Of a stretch of DNA of 64,000 nt, positions 8,440-17,240 are shown in pieces. The notes below the pieces were generated by a model. The model was not told where the DNA came from. It saw only the letters and a list, made by a program, of their open reading frames with translations, and searched no databases. The position numbers were made by a program, and so were the translations under genes. Positions within the stretch are counted from its first letter, which is position 1, and each line of letters starts with the position of its first letter. Source of the stretch: Neisseria uirgultaei (GTDB taxonomy: Bacteria > Pseudomonadota > Gammaproteobacteria > Burkholderiales > Neisseriaceae); assembly GCF_962719845.1 (NCBI RefSeq), contig NZ_CAUIYF010000009.1:13441-77440 (forward strand), given 5' to 3'.

Positions 8440-9594
8440 TCAATGCGCGTATTGCTCAAGAATTTCGTCCACCAGTCTGTCAGCTTCCGACCAATCCGTG
8501 CCTTCAGTTTCCGGCAACACGGCATCCGGCGTTTTTGAAATAGGCGCGCCTGCGGCGGAAGTATCCACTTTTACCGTCATCGACAAACCGATACGCAACG
8601 GATGCCTGTCCACATCTTCGCGGTTCAGCACGATACGGACGGGGACGCGTTGGACGACTTTAATCCAGTTGCCCGTTGCGTTTTGCGCCGGAATCAGCGA
8701 AAACGCGCTGCCCGTACCTGCCGAAAACCCTGCCACCCTGCCGCGATAAACAATTTGTTTGCCGTACAAATCGGACACCAGCTCGGCAGGCTGTCCGATT
8801 TTCATATGCCGCAACTGCGTCTCTTTAAAATTGGCATCCACCCACACATCCGACAGCGGCACCACCGCCATCAGCGGCGCGCCTGCCGCCACCTGCTGCC
8901 CGACCTGCACCGAACGCTTTGCCACCTGACCGTCCGCCGGCGCGCGGATTTGCGTCCGCTGAAGGTTCAACCACGCATCTTTCAACCTGCTGACTGCCGT
9001 CTGAACCGCCGGCTGTTCGCGCAAAGCGACCTGACCACCCAAAGCCGCACGCGCCGAAGATTCTTCCGCCAAAGCCGCCTTAACTGCCGCCTGAGCCTGA
9101 GACACTGCCGCACGGGCATGTGCCAGCTCTTCGGCGGACACGGCTCCTGATTCCGCTAAAGCAGACCGGCGGCGCAAATCATCCTGCGCGCGCGCCAAAT
9201 CCGCACGGCGCAAAGCAACCTGCGCCCCCGCCTGCGAAGTGGCGGCATTTTGCTGGCGGTTTTGCCGCACCGCCTGAATCAGCTCGTTTTTTGCCCGTTC
9301 ATACGCCAACACATAATTGCCGTCGTCCAATACGACCAACACATCACCTTTCTTCACAACATCCGTATCATCATGCAAGACCTTCCGCACCGTACCGCCC
9401 GTTTGCGGCGTAATCTGAACCACGCGTCCGGCAACATAAGCGTCTTCCGTTTCCTCTTCGTGCTGCCACCATAAAAAAAACGCCGATACGGCGGCGACGG
9501 CGGCAAGCGCGAACAGCAGCGTCAATGCCGTCAGGCGGCGTTTGCGTTTGGCTTGCGTGTTTTGAAGTTTTGTTTCGTCTGTGTGCGTATCCAT
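8440..9594 (-). CDS. farA: FarA, periplasmic membrane-fusion protein of the FarAB pump
   Basis: Adaptor that links FarB to the outer-membrane channel. The 384 residues comprise a cytoplasmic basic start, one membrane anchor (LTALTLLFALAAVAAVSAFFLWW), a biotinyl-lipoyl half motif (DAYVAGRVVQITPQTGGTV), a long Ala/Gln-rich coiled-coil hairpin (about 100-190) and the second lipoyl half (IRAPADGQVAKRSVQVGQQV), then beta-barrel and membrane-proximal parts. This matches the EmrA/HlyD family. An in-frame ATG at 9624 is possible, but the ATG at 9594 has GGAA at suitable distance. Operon with farB. Confidence 0.9.
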   Translation of the reverse strand: MDTHTDETKLQNTQAKRKRRLTALTLLFALAAVAAVSAFFLWWQHEEETEDAYVAGRVVQITPQTGGTVRKVLHDDTDVVKKGDVLVVLDDGNYVLAYERAKNELIQAVRQNRQQNAATSQAGAQVALRRADLARAQDDLRRRSALAESGAVSAEELAHARAAVSQAQAAVKAALAEESSARAALGGQVALREQPAVQTAVSRLKDAWLNLQRTQIRAPADGQVAKRSVQVGQQVAAGAPLMAVVPLSDVWVDANFKETQLRHMKIGQPAELVSDLYGKQIVYRGRVAGFSAGTGSAFSLIPAQNATGNWIKVVQRVPVRIVLNREDVDRHPLRIGLSMTVKVDTSAAGAPISKTPDAVLPETEGTDWSEADRLVDEILEQYAH

Positions 9595-10035
9595 AAGATT
9601 GGGTTCCGAATTTCCTGATTTCATATAAACAATGTTCTTTCAATAGGAAGCAGATTCTATATCCGCGCAATAACGCAATCAAGTCAGTATTTTAGATGCA
9701 ATATTCAAAAAACAACGCTTCAGGCGGCAAAACTGAAAATATATTTCGTTTATATAGTGGATTAACAAAAATCAGGGCAAGGCGACGAAGCCGCAGACAG
9801 TACAAATAGTACGGAACCGATTCACTTGGTGCTTCAGCACCTTAGAGAATCGTTCTCTTTGAGCTAAGGCGAAGCAACGCCGTACTGGTTTTTGTTAATC
9901 CACTATATATGACACGGAAAACGCCGCCGTCCAAACCATGCCGTCTGAAGAAAACTACACAGATACCGCCGCTTATATTACAATCGCCGCCCCGTGGTTC
10001 GAAAACCTCCCACACTAAAAAACTAAGGAAACCCT
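9595..10035. other. farA upstream region with a Correia element
   Basis: Divergent intergenic space between farA and queF. It holds the leftward farA promoter region, a full-length Correia element, a DUS near 9940 and the queF leader. No gene is seen. Confidence 0.6.
9753..9907 (+). mobile_element. Correia element (CREE/NEMIS), 155 bp
   Basis: Bounded by TATAGTGGATTAACAAAAATC and its inverted copy GATTTTTGTTAATCCACTATA-type ends. The core holds CTTGGTGCTTCAGCACCTTAG, the part absent from internally deleted forms. It starts and ends with the TA target. It is a non-autonomous MITE, often carrying promoters, IHF or RNase III sites. Confidence 0.93.
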
Positions 10036-10509
10036 ATGTCCCGCAATACCGAAGAGCTGCAAGGCATCTCGCTTTTGGGTAATCAGAAAACCCGATATCC
10101 GATTGGCTACGCGCCTGAAATTCTCGAAGCATTCGACAACAAACATCCCGACAACGACTATTTCGTCAAATTCGTCTGCCCCGAATTCACCAGCCTCTGC
10201 CCCATGACCGGGCAGCCCGACTTCGCCACCATCTACATCCGCTACATTCCGCACATCAAAATGGTGGAAAGCAAATCCCTGAAACTCTACCTCTTCAGCT
10301 TCCGCAACCACGGCGATTTTCATGAGGACTGCGTCAACATCATCATGAAAGACCTCATTGCCCTGATGGATCCGAAATACATCGAAGTATTCGGCGAATT
10401 CACACCGCGCGGCGGCATCGCCATTCATCCTTTCACCAATTACGGCAAAGCAGGCACCGAGTTCGAAACATTGGCGCGTAAACGCCTGTTTGAGCACGAC
10501 GCACAATAA
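10036..10509 (+). CDS. queF: NADPH-dependent 7-cyano-7-deazaguanine reductase QueF
   Basis: Reduces preQ0 to preQ1 in queuosine tRNA modification. The 157-residue unimodular form contains CPEFTSLCPMTGQPDFATIYI with the catalytic cysteine (CP-T-QPD) and the substrate-binding ESKSLKLY followed by FRNHGDFHED. The next gene is a queuosine-precursor transporter, which supports the assignment. RBS AAGGAAACCC. Confidence 0.95.
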   Translation: MSRNTEELQGISLLGNQKTRYPIGYAPEILEAFDNKHPDNDYFVKFVCPEFTSLCPMTGQPDFATIYIRYIPHIKMVESKSLKLYLFSFRNHGDFHEDCVNIIMKDLIALMDPKYIEVFGEFTPRGGIAIHPFTNYGKAGTEFETLARKRLFEHDAQ

Positions 10510-10583
10510 ACCATCCTTCCCATATTTCAGACGGCATTCCTTCGATACGATATGCCGTCTGAACGCCTTTCCGAAAGATTTTT

Positions 10584-11261
10584 ATGTACGCATTTACCGC
10601 CGCACAGCAACAGAAGGCACTCTTCTGGTTAGTGCTTTTTCATATCCTCATCATCGCCGCCAGCAACTATCTTGTGCAGTTCCCCTTCCAAATTTTCGGC
10701 ATCCACACCACTTGGGGCGCATTTTCCTTTCCCTTCATCTTCCTTGCCACCGACCTGACCGTCCGCATTTTCGGTTCGCACTTGGCACGGCGGATTATCT
10801 TTTGGGTGATGTTCCCCGCCCTTTTGCTTTCCTACATCTTTTCCGTTTTGTTCCACAACGGCAGTTGGACAGGCTTGGGCGCGCTGTCCAAATTCAATAC
10901 CTTTGTCGGACGCATCGCCTTAGCCAGTTTTGCCGCCTACGCGCTCGGACAAATCCTTGATATTTTTGTATTCAACAAATTACGTCGTCTGAAAGCGTGG
11001 TGGATTGCACCGACCGCATCAACCGTCATCGGCAACGCCTTGGATACGTTGGTATTTTTCGCCGTTGCCTTCTACGCAAGCAGCGATGGATTTATGGCGG
11101 CAAACTGGCAGGGCATCGCTTTTGTCGATTACCTGTTCAAACTCACCGTCTGCACTCTCTTCTTCCTGCCTGCCTACGGCGTGATACTGAATCTGCTGAC
11201 GAAAAAACTGACGGCCCTGCAAACCAAACAGGCGCAAGACCGCCCCGTGCCCTCACTGTAA
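10584..11261 (+). CDS. yhhQ: Queuosine precursor (preQ0) transporter, YhhQ/VUT family
   Basis: 225-residue inner-membrane protein with about six to seven hydrophobic segments. Conserved family pattern: FPFQIFGIHTTWGAFSFPFIFLATDLTVRIFG near 30-60 and WIAPTASTVIGNALDTLVFF near 145. E. coli YhhQ imports preQ0 and preQ1. It stands directly downstream of queF, with a DUS pair between them, so both likely work in salvage and reduction of preQ0. Confidence 0.88.
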   Translation: MYAFTAAQQQKALFWLVLFHILIIAASNYLVQFPFQIFGIHTTWGAFSFPFIFLATDLTVRIFGSHLARRIIFWVMFPALLLSYIFSVLFHNGSWTGLGALSKFNTFVGRIALASFAAYALGQILDIFVFNKLRRLKAWWIAPTASTVIGNALDTLVFFAVAFYASSDGFMAANWQGIAFVDYLFKLTVCTLFFLPAYGVILNLLTKKLTALQTKQAQDRPVPSL

Positions 11262-11309
11262 AATCCGTAAAACAGCCCTGCCTGGAATCGGGACGGTTGG
11301 GTTTTCTTT

Positions 11310-11473
11310 TATAGTGGATTAACAAAAATCAGGACAAGGCGACGAAGCCGCAGACAGTACAGATAGTACGGATAGTACGGAACCGATTCACTTGGTGCTT
11401 CAGCACCTTAGAGAATCGTTCTCTTTGAGCTGAAGCGAGGCAACGCCGTACTGGTTTTTGTTAATCCACTATA
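11310..11473 (+). mobile_element. Correia element, 164 bp with a short internal duplication
   Basis: Same orientation and nearly the same sequence as the copy at 9753-9907, but it holds a 10-base duplication (GATAGTACG twice near 11361-11380). TATAGTGG ends and TA target are intact. Confidence 0.92.
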
Positions 11474-11522
11474 TTTGCAAACACTGCCGGAACGGATAAA
11501 TTCGGACTCCCGCCACTTCGTC

Positions 11523-11618
11523 ATTCCCGCGAAAGCGGGAATCCGGTGTGTTGGGTTTCAGTCATTTCCGATAAACTCCTGCCGCGTTGTATTTCTAGAT
11601 TCCCGCTTTCGCGAGAAT
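11523..11618. repeat. NIME unit flanked by two dRS3 repeats
   Basis: dRS3 palindromes (ATTCCCGC-N-GCGGGAAT) at 11523-11542 and 11599-11618 bracket about 56 bases that resemble the RS units of the array at 60-61 kb. Confidence 0.75.
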
Positions 11619-11665
11619 GACGGCAGTGCTTCCTTGGCTTAGTTTTATTTTAACCAACTGCAAAT

Positions 11666-11702
11666 GCCGTCTGAAAACCTGTTTGCAGGTTTTCAGACGG
11701 CA
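11666..11702. terminator. Extended DUS hairpin terminator of the M23 peptidase gene
   Basis: Perfect 16-bp stem in which the DUS is lengthened by AACCTG, with a 4-base loop, just past the stop at 11727. Confidence 0.85.
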
Positions 11703-11726
11703 TTGTTTTCGTCGCCGGTTCAAACT

Positions 11727-13019
11727 TCAATCCGATTGCGACACGGTAACCGGTATGCCGCGCAAGCGCGCAAGCAGCGCGTCCGCCTGCTGTTTCTGCG
11801 CGGCAAACGCCGCCTTGTCCGCCTGCGTCAATTCGGGTGTCGGCAATGCGACCGAAACAGGATTGACGGGCTGCCCGTTGATGCGCGCCTCGTAATGCAG
11901 GTGCGGCCCGGTCGAACGCCCGGTCGAACCGACAAAACCGATGACCTCGCCGCCGCGCACATTGCCTTGTGCCTGCGAAAACGCGCTCAAGTGCGCATAC
12001 AGCGTTTCCACACCGTTGGCGTGGCGTATCATCACCGCGTTGCCGTAGCCACCCTTCCGGCCTTTAAAGGTAATCACGCCGTCGGCGGAAGCCCTGACCG
12101 GCGTTCCCTGCGGTGCGGCATAATCGATGCCCGTGTGCAGCCGCCAAGTGTGCAGGATGGGGTGCATACGGTAGCCGAACGGCGAAGAAATGCGGGTGTA
12201 AACCAGCGGTTCGATGTTGAACCCTGTTTTCTGTTGTACGACTGTACCGTCTTGATCGTAATAGTTGCCGCCTTCCGAATCTTTGCTGCCGGAACGGTAA
12301 TAAAACGCCCGATAGCTTGTGCCGCCTTTGACGACTTCCGCCGCCAAAATATCGCCCGCCGCCACCTGCTGCCCGTGGAAATACAGGCTGTCGTAAAGTA
12401 GGCGCACGGCATCGCCTTCCTTCAAACCGTCAAGGCTGAAGCGGCCGGCGAAAATCCCACTTAAGGATTCGCGGATTTCGACGGGCACTTCCGCCCGCGC
12501 CAGCGAACCGCGCGCCGACGTCTTAACCACGACCGAACGCAGCGTCGGCAAAACCTTCATATCCGCCTCAGAAGCCGACCGCCGCCATATGCCGCCTTTC
12601 TTTTCCAAAGCGACCAAATTGCGCTCGCCGTCTTCGTCGGTAAAAAACTGCACTTCGCGCGCGCCGCCGTCGCCGCCGACCAAAACATGAACCGACTGGT
12701 CGGCACGCAAATGCCGCAAATCGGCTTCGCCGCCATATTTTTCCGTGATTCGGGCAATCTCGTCCCGCGCCATACCCGAACGCGCCAGCACGTCCGCCAG
12801 CGAGTCGCCCGGCTGCACCGCCTCCTGCACCCAATATGCCGTCTGAACACCGCTGCCGCCCCAAGACAGCGGCGGCAGATTTTGTTCCACGCGCTGCGGT
12901 CTGACGCGCTCCGTCCTCTCTGTCGAAGCAATGTATGCCGCCGACACCAAAATAATCGAAACGGCAAGCGCACGCAGCGCGTATTTCCGATGTTTTGCCG
13001 AAAGTGGGAAGACAGCCAT
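11727..13019 (-). CDS. M23 family peptidoglycan metallopeptidase (NMB0315/Mpg-like)
   Basis: Periplasmic zinc endopeptidase/carboxypeptidase acting on peptidoglycan. The 430 residues have an N-terminal membrane anchor (YALRALAVSIILVSAAYIA), a LysM-like/inhibitory N-domain (about 60-150), a middle beta domain and the C-terminal LytM fold with HTGIDYAAPQGTPV, NAVMIRHANGVETLYAHL and GPHLHYEARING carrying the zinc His and Asp. The start at 13019 has RBS AAGGAACA and gives 430 residues, the length I recall for meningococcal NMB0315. Its gonococcal counterpart is linked to piliation and oxidative survival. An upstream in-frame ATG at 13079 is less likely. Confidence 0.9.
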   Translation of the reverse strand: MAVFPLSAKHRKYALRALAVSIILVSAAYIASTERTERVRPQRVEQNLPPLSWGGSGVQTAYWVQEAVQPGDSLADVLARSGMARDEIARITEKYGGEADLRHLRADQSVHVLVGGDGGAREVQFFTDEDGERNLVALEKKGGIWRRSASEADMKVLPTLRSVVVKTSARGSLARAEVPVEIRESLSGIFAGRFSLDGLKEGDAVRLLYDSLYFHGQQVAAGDILAAEVVKGGTSYRAFYYRSGSKDSEGGNYYDQDGTVVQQKTGFNIEPLVYTRISSPFGYRMHPILHTWRLHTGIDYAAPQGTPVRASADGVITFKGRKGGYGNAVMIRHANGVETLYAHLSAFSQAQGNVRGGEVIGFVGSTGRSTGPHLHYEARINGQPVNPVSVALPTPELTQADKAAFAAQKQQADALLARLRGIPVTVSQSD

Positions 13020-13096
13020 ATTGTTCCTTTTTGACGGCGTTTGCGCCGAATCCTCTATAATGTTGCGCCTGACCTGCATTTCTGAAACGCCAAACG

Positions 13097-14065
13097 ATGA
13101 AACTCACCCTCACCATTCCCTCGCTAAATTTGGATGAAGACGAAATCCGAATACCTCTATGCCTGCACGCTTTCAACAAAATCCTGCAATACGGCTCGCT
13201 GCACCGCCAAAGCTGCACGGCTTCGGCATTTTACGCGCGTTATTTGTGGTGCGGCAGACTGGTGGAACGCGCGGCGCAAAGCCTGAATATGCCGTCTGAA
13301 GCCGTCGCGCTCGCCACGCCCGTCTGGCAAAAGATGGGGATGCATCAGGCAAATGTGCTGACGGCGGAATATCTGAACGTCGGTACGGATGAAGCGGAAC
13401 GGCTCTGCCGCGACCTGTCGGCGTTTTACGGCGATATTCCGTGGCGTTTCGTTCCCGTCCTGCCCGAATTATGGCTGGTTTCCCTTCCCCGCGCGTACCG
13501 CTGGGGCGCGAAGCCCGTTTTGGACTTGGGCGGATTGTTGGGCGCGGACGATCAGCCGGACGGAGAAGATGCGGTAACGTGGTTGCGCGTCCAAACCGAA
13601 ATCCAAATGTGGCTGGCCGCGCATCCCGTCAACCATAACCGCAAAAAACGCGGGCTGCCCGAATTGAACGGCTTATGGTTTTGGGACGGCACAAACGGCG
13701 GCGCGCAAGGCGGCACGCTTTTCGCCGATACGGTTTGGAGCCGTTTCCACCCCGACCGCCGCGCATTGCCCGACAACTTCCGCGCCTATGAAGAAACGGC
13801 GGCATACCTGCCCGACACGCACCATATCCTGTTTATGGACGATTTGCGCCTGACCGCCCTGACAGGGGACAGGGAGCGGTATGCGGCAATATTGCAGCAG
13901 TGGGAAGAACGCTGGTTCGCACCGCTTTACGAAGCCGTCCGCATCGGCAAAATCAAACGGCTGGACATCGCCACGGACGGACAACACGGCGGTACGCTGA
14001 CCTTCAAACCCGCTGACAGGTGGAAATTTTGGCGCGGCGCGAAAACCTTTGACGGAATCTGGTGA
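13097..14065 (+). CDS. Conserved protein, COG4255-type (phosphoglycerate-mutase-like annotation)
   Basis: 322-residue soluble protein without signal peptide or membrane segment. Conserved features are NRKKRGLPELNGLWFWDG, DRRALPDNF and a C-terminal WKFWRGAKTF. Similar beta-proteobacterial proteins are often labelled cofactor-independent phosphoglycerate mutase, but I see no clear metal-binding set and do not claim activity. It is divergent from the M23 gene (77 bases apart) and contains a DUS in frame (MPSEA). Function unknown. Confidence 0.65.
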   Translation: MKLTLTIPSLNLDEDEIRIPLCLHAFNKILQYGSLHRQSCTASAFYARYLWCGRLVERAAQSLNMPSEAVALATPVWQKMGMHQANVLTAEYLNVGTDEAERLCRDLSAFYGDIPWRFVPVLPELWLVSLPRAYRWGAKPVLDLGGLLGADDQPDGEDAVTWLRVQTEIQMWLAAHPVNHNRKKRGLPELNGLWFWDGTNGGAQGGTLFADTVWSRFHPDRRALPDNFRAYEETAAYLPDTHHILFMDDLRLTALTGDRERYAAILQQWEERWFAPLYEAVRIGKIKRLDIATDGQHGGTLTFKPADRWKFWRGAKTFDGIW

Positions 14066-14087
14066 ACCCGCCTGCCGCAACCGCGAC

Positions 14088-14127
14088 AATGCCGTCTGAA
14101 GCCCGAATCGGGTTTCAGACGGCATTT
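14088..14127. terminator. DUS inverted-repeat terminator between convergent genes
   Basis: DUS stem extended by GCCCGA/TCGGGT pairing. It separates the COG4255-type gene and dxs, and lies at the suspected rearrangement junction. Confidence 0.85.
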
Positions 14128-14137
14128 CCGTATCCGT

Positions 14138-16042
14138 TCAGACCTGACGTGCCGACCAACCATTCACACGCCGTTCCACCGCTTCGGCACTCAAGCCCAA
14201 ATCGTCTAAAAGTTTTTTCGGATCGCCGTGTCCGGTTACGGTATCGGCAACGCCCAAAAGCAAAACGGGTTTGCAGATGCCGTGTTTCGCCAACACTTCC
14301 AGCACCGCGCCGCCTGCGCCGCCCTGTTCGGCGTTTTCTTCAAGGGTAACGATGCGGTCGTGGCTTCGGGCAAGGTGGACAATCAACTCTTCGTCTATCG
14401 GTTTGACAAAGCGCATATCGGCGACGGTGGCGTTCAGTTTTCCGGCGACCGCCAATGCAGGGGCGACCATACTGCCAAAGGCAATGAAGGCGGTTTTCTC
14501 ACCTTCGCGGCGGATAATGCCCTTGCCGATTTCCACGGTTTCCATGCCGTCTGAAACCGGCACGCCCGTACCCGTGCCGCGCGGATAGCGGACGGCGGCG
14601 GGCGCGTCTGCCTGATAGCAGGTCGAAAGCAGCAGGCGGCATTCGTTTTCATCGCTCGGCGCGGCGACAATCATGTTCGGCACGCAGCGCAAAAAGCTCA
14701 AATCGTACAGACCGGCGTGGGTCGGGCCGTCCGCACCGACGATGCCCGCACGGTCAACGGCAAACAAAACGGGCAGGTTTTGCAGGGCGATGTCGTGCAC
14801 CAGTTGATCGTAGGCGCGTTGTAAAAAGGTGGAATAAATCGCCACGACGGGCTTCATCCCTTCGCAAGCCAAACCGCCGGCAAAGGTAACGGCGTGCTGC
14901 TCGGCAATGCCGACGTCGAAATAGCGGTCGGGGAATCGTTGTTCAAACTCCACCAGTCCACTGCCCTCGCGCATGGCGGGGGTAATCGCAACCAGTCGGG
15001 AATCTGCCGCCGCCCGGTCGCACAGCCATTTGCCGAACACTTGGGTATAGGTCGGTTTGGCGGCGGGCTTGGGTTCTTTTTCAGACGGCATTTGCGCCGC
15101 GCCTTCTTTGGGCAGCTTGGCGACGGCGTGGTATTTGACGGGGTCGTTTTCGGCGAGTTTGTAGCCGTTGCCTTTTTTGGTGATGACGTGCAGCAACTGA
15201 GGGCCTTTGCGGCTGCGCAAGTCTTTCAATACGTCCACCAGATTTTCGACGTTGTGTCCGTCCACGGGGCCGGTGTAGCGGAAGCCGAAGTTTTCAAACA
15301 GCGACAGCGACTGTTTGGCGTGTTCGGCTTCTTCGGCAAGGGTTTTGATTTTGTGTTCGACTTTTTGGGCAAGCTCCATCGCGCCGGGTATCTTGTCTAA
15401 TACCTTGCCCGTTTGCGCTTTGACGGTACTCAACAGTCCGTGCATATCGCGCACGACGTTGCTGGCAAGGTATTTCGGCAGTGCGCCAACGTTGGGGGAA
15501 ATCGACATTTCGTTGTCGTTGAGGACGACCAGCAGATCCACATCCATATCGCCCGCGCAATTTAAGGCTTCAAACGCCTGCCCCGCCGTCATCGCGCCGT
15601 CGCCGATGATGGCGACGCTGCGGCGGTCGCTGCCCAACTGTTTGTCCGCCGCCGCCATACCTAAAGCCGCGCCGATGGAGGTAGAGGAATGCCCCACGCC
15701 GAACGCGTCGTACTCGGACTCGCAACGTTTCGGAAAACCCGCCAAACCGCCATATTGGCGCATCGTGTGCATCTGGTTTTTGCGGCCGGTGAGGATTTTG
15801 TGCGGATAACTTTGATGCCCGACATCCCACACCAGCTTGTCTTCGGGCGTGTTGTAAACGTAGTGCAGCGCAACCGTCAGTTCGACCGCGCCCAAATTGC
15901 TGGCGAAATGCCCGCCGGTCTGCCCGACGGATTCCAACAGAAAGGCGCGCAACTCGCCGGCAAGGCGCGGCAGCTGTTTTTTGTCCAGACGGCGCAGGTC
16001 TTGCGGGCTGTCAATCAGGTCAAGTAGGGGGCTTGGGTTCAT
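14138..16042 (-). CDS. dxs: 1-deoxy-D-xylulose-5-phosphate synthase
   Basis: First enzyme of the MEP isoprenoid pathway: pyruvate plus glyceraldehyde 3-phosphate gives DXP, with thiamine diphosphate. The 634 residues show the N-terminal HQSYPHKILTGR, the ThDP motif GDGAMTAGQAFEALN...NDNEMSI, the transketolase pyrimidine domain with DVGIAEQHAVTFAGGLA and DRAGIVGADGPTHAG, and a C-terminal transketolase domain. A DUS is read within a variable linker (QMPSEKEP). It supplies IspB with precursor. Confidence 0.97.
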   Translation of the reverse strand: MNPSPLLDLIDSPQDLRRLDKKQLPRLAGELRAFLLESVGQTGGHFASNLGAVELTVALHYVYNTPEDKLVWDVGHQSYPHKILTGRKNQMHTMRQYGGLAGFPKRCESEYDAFGVGHSSTSIGAALGMAAADKQLGSDRRSVAIIGDGAMTAGQAFEALNCAGDMDVDLLVVLNDNEMSISPNVGALPKYLASNVVRDMHGLLSTVKAQTGKVLDKIPGAMELAQKVEHKIKTLAEEAEHAKQSLSLFENFGFRYTGPVDGHNVENLVDVLKDLRSRKGPQLLHVITKKGNGYKLAENDPVKYHAVAKLPKEGAAQMPSEKEPKPAAKPTYTQVFGKWLCDRAAADSRLVAITPAMREGSGLVEFEQRFPDRYFDVGIAEQHAVTFAGGLACEGMKPVVAIYSTFLQRAYDQLVHDIALQNLPVLFAVDRAGIVGADGPTHAGLYDLSFLRCVPNMIVAAPSDENECRLLLSTCYQADAPAAVRYPRGTGTGVPVSDGMETVEIGKGIIRREGEKTAFIAFGSMVAPALAVAGKLNATVADMRFVKPIDEELIVHLARSHDRIVTLEENAEQGGAGGAVLEVLAKHGICKPVLLLGVADTVTGHGDPKKLLDDLGLSAEAVERRVNGWSARQV

Positions 16043-16126
16043 GGTGTGTCTTTTTTATGTGTCGTCCGGGTGCAACGGTCAATTATATATCAAGAGCGTG
16101 CGGCTGACGGCTGATTTTGCCGTATG

Positions 16127-17044
16127 TCATTCGTCCTGCCGCTTGGCGCGCGGGTGGGCTTCGTCATAGAGGCGGGCGATGTGGTCGAAATCGAGCTTGG
16201 TATAAATCTGCGTGGTCGAAAGGCTGCTGTGTCCGAGCAGCTCCTGCACCGCCCTGATGTCGCGCGAAGCCTGCAACAGGTGTCCGGCGTAGCTGTGGCG
16301 CATCATATGCGGCGAAACGTGCCTGCCGTCGCCGTATTGCGCCGCCCACGATTCGAGGCGTTTTTGGATTTGGCGTTGGCTCAGGCGCGTGCCGTTCCTG
16401 CCGGTAAACAGGGCTTTGCCGTCCGATGCCGTCTGACGCAGCGGCAGATAGTTTTTCAGGGCTTCCACGCTTTTGCCGGTCAGCGGCACCTGCCGCTGCT
16501 TGCGCCCTTTACCGGTAACGTGTACCCAACCTTCGTCCAGCCATATGTCCGCCGTGTCCAAGCCGTGTATCTCGCTCACGCGCAAACCGCTGCCGTACAT
16601 CAGCTCGAACAGCGCGTGATCGCGCACCGCCAACGGGTTGCCGCCGTCCACGGGCAAATCCAGCATCCGGTTCAGCCATTCCTGCGGTAGGGCTTTGGGT
16701 ACGCGCTCGGGCTGCTTCGGCGGTTTGATGTCGGCGGTCGGGTCGGTATGCAGCAGACCTCGTTTGACCAGCCAGACACAATACTGCCGCCACGCCGACA
16801 GCTTGCGTGCCAGCGTCCGACCAGCCAAACCGCGCTGAGACAGCCGCCGCAACGCCGCCGTAAAATCGCGCCGCGACAAATCCTGCGGCACGCCGCCTTC
16901 AGCTTCAGACGGCATTTGTGCCAACAGCGCAAACAGTTCTTCCAAATCGCGCCGGTATGCCGCAACCGTGTGTTCCGACTTGCCCTCGCGCACGATGTTT
17001 TCCAAATAAGCGTCAAAATGCGCCGCAAACCCGTCCAAAACCAT
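16127..17044 (-). CDS. xerC: Tyrosine recombinase XerC
   Basis: Site-specific recombinase that resolves chromosome dimers at dif with XerD. The 305 residues have a SAM-like N-domain and catalytic domain with ELMYGSGLRVSEI (Arg I), a K near VTGKGRKQRQVPL, HMMRHSYAGHLLQ (H-x-x-R), LGHSSLSTTQIYTKL with His and the nucleophile Tyr. The start at 17044 follows GGGACGGTT; the longer form from 17059 lacks a good RBS. Confidence 0.93.
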   Translation of the reverse strand: MVLDGFAAHFDAYLENIVREGKSEHTVAAYRRDLEELFALLAQMPSEAEGGVPQDLSRRDFTAALRRLSQRGLAGRTLARKLSAWRQYCVWLVKRGLLHTDPTADIKPPKQPERVPKALPQEWLNRMLDLPVDGGNPLAVRDHALFELMYGSGLRVSEIHGLDTADIWLDEGWVHVTGKGRKQRQVPLTGKSVEALKNYLPLRQTASDGKALFTGRNGTRLSQRQIQKRLESWAAQYGDGRHVSPHMMRHSYAGHLLQASRDIRAVQELLGHSSLSTTQIYTKLDFDHIARLYDEAHPRAKRQDE

Positions 17045-17198
17045 AACCGTCCCACACAAATATCAAAAAACCAGTGAAAACATTATAATAAACGACACAC
17101 CAAAACCCCGAACCACCCAAAATCCGACCCGTCCGCCCGCCGTTATCGTTAACATAAAATCAATGTAGCGGTTTGTAGTTTTTTGCCGCAAAAAACAT

Positions 17199-17204
17199 TA
17201 TAAT
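17199..17204 (+). promoter_or_regulatory. -10 element ahead of fba
   Basis: Consensus TATAAT 36 bases before the fba ATG. The best upstream hexamer (TTGTAG, 17173-17178) is 20 bases away, so the -35 is uncertain. Confidence 0.55.
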
Positions 17205-17240
17205 CCAACTTATTTACCCCCACTGCCCAAGGAGACAAAA

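Larger units (their letters stand above)
11262..11726. other. Repeat-filled intergenic region
   Basis: Contains a Correia element, two dRS3 sequences bracketing a small NIME unit, and a strong DUS terminator. No coding region is seen. Confidence 0.7.
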
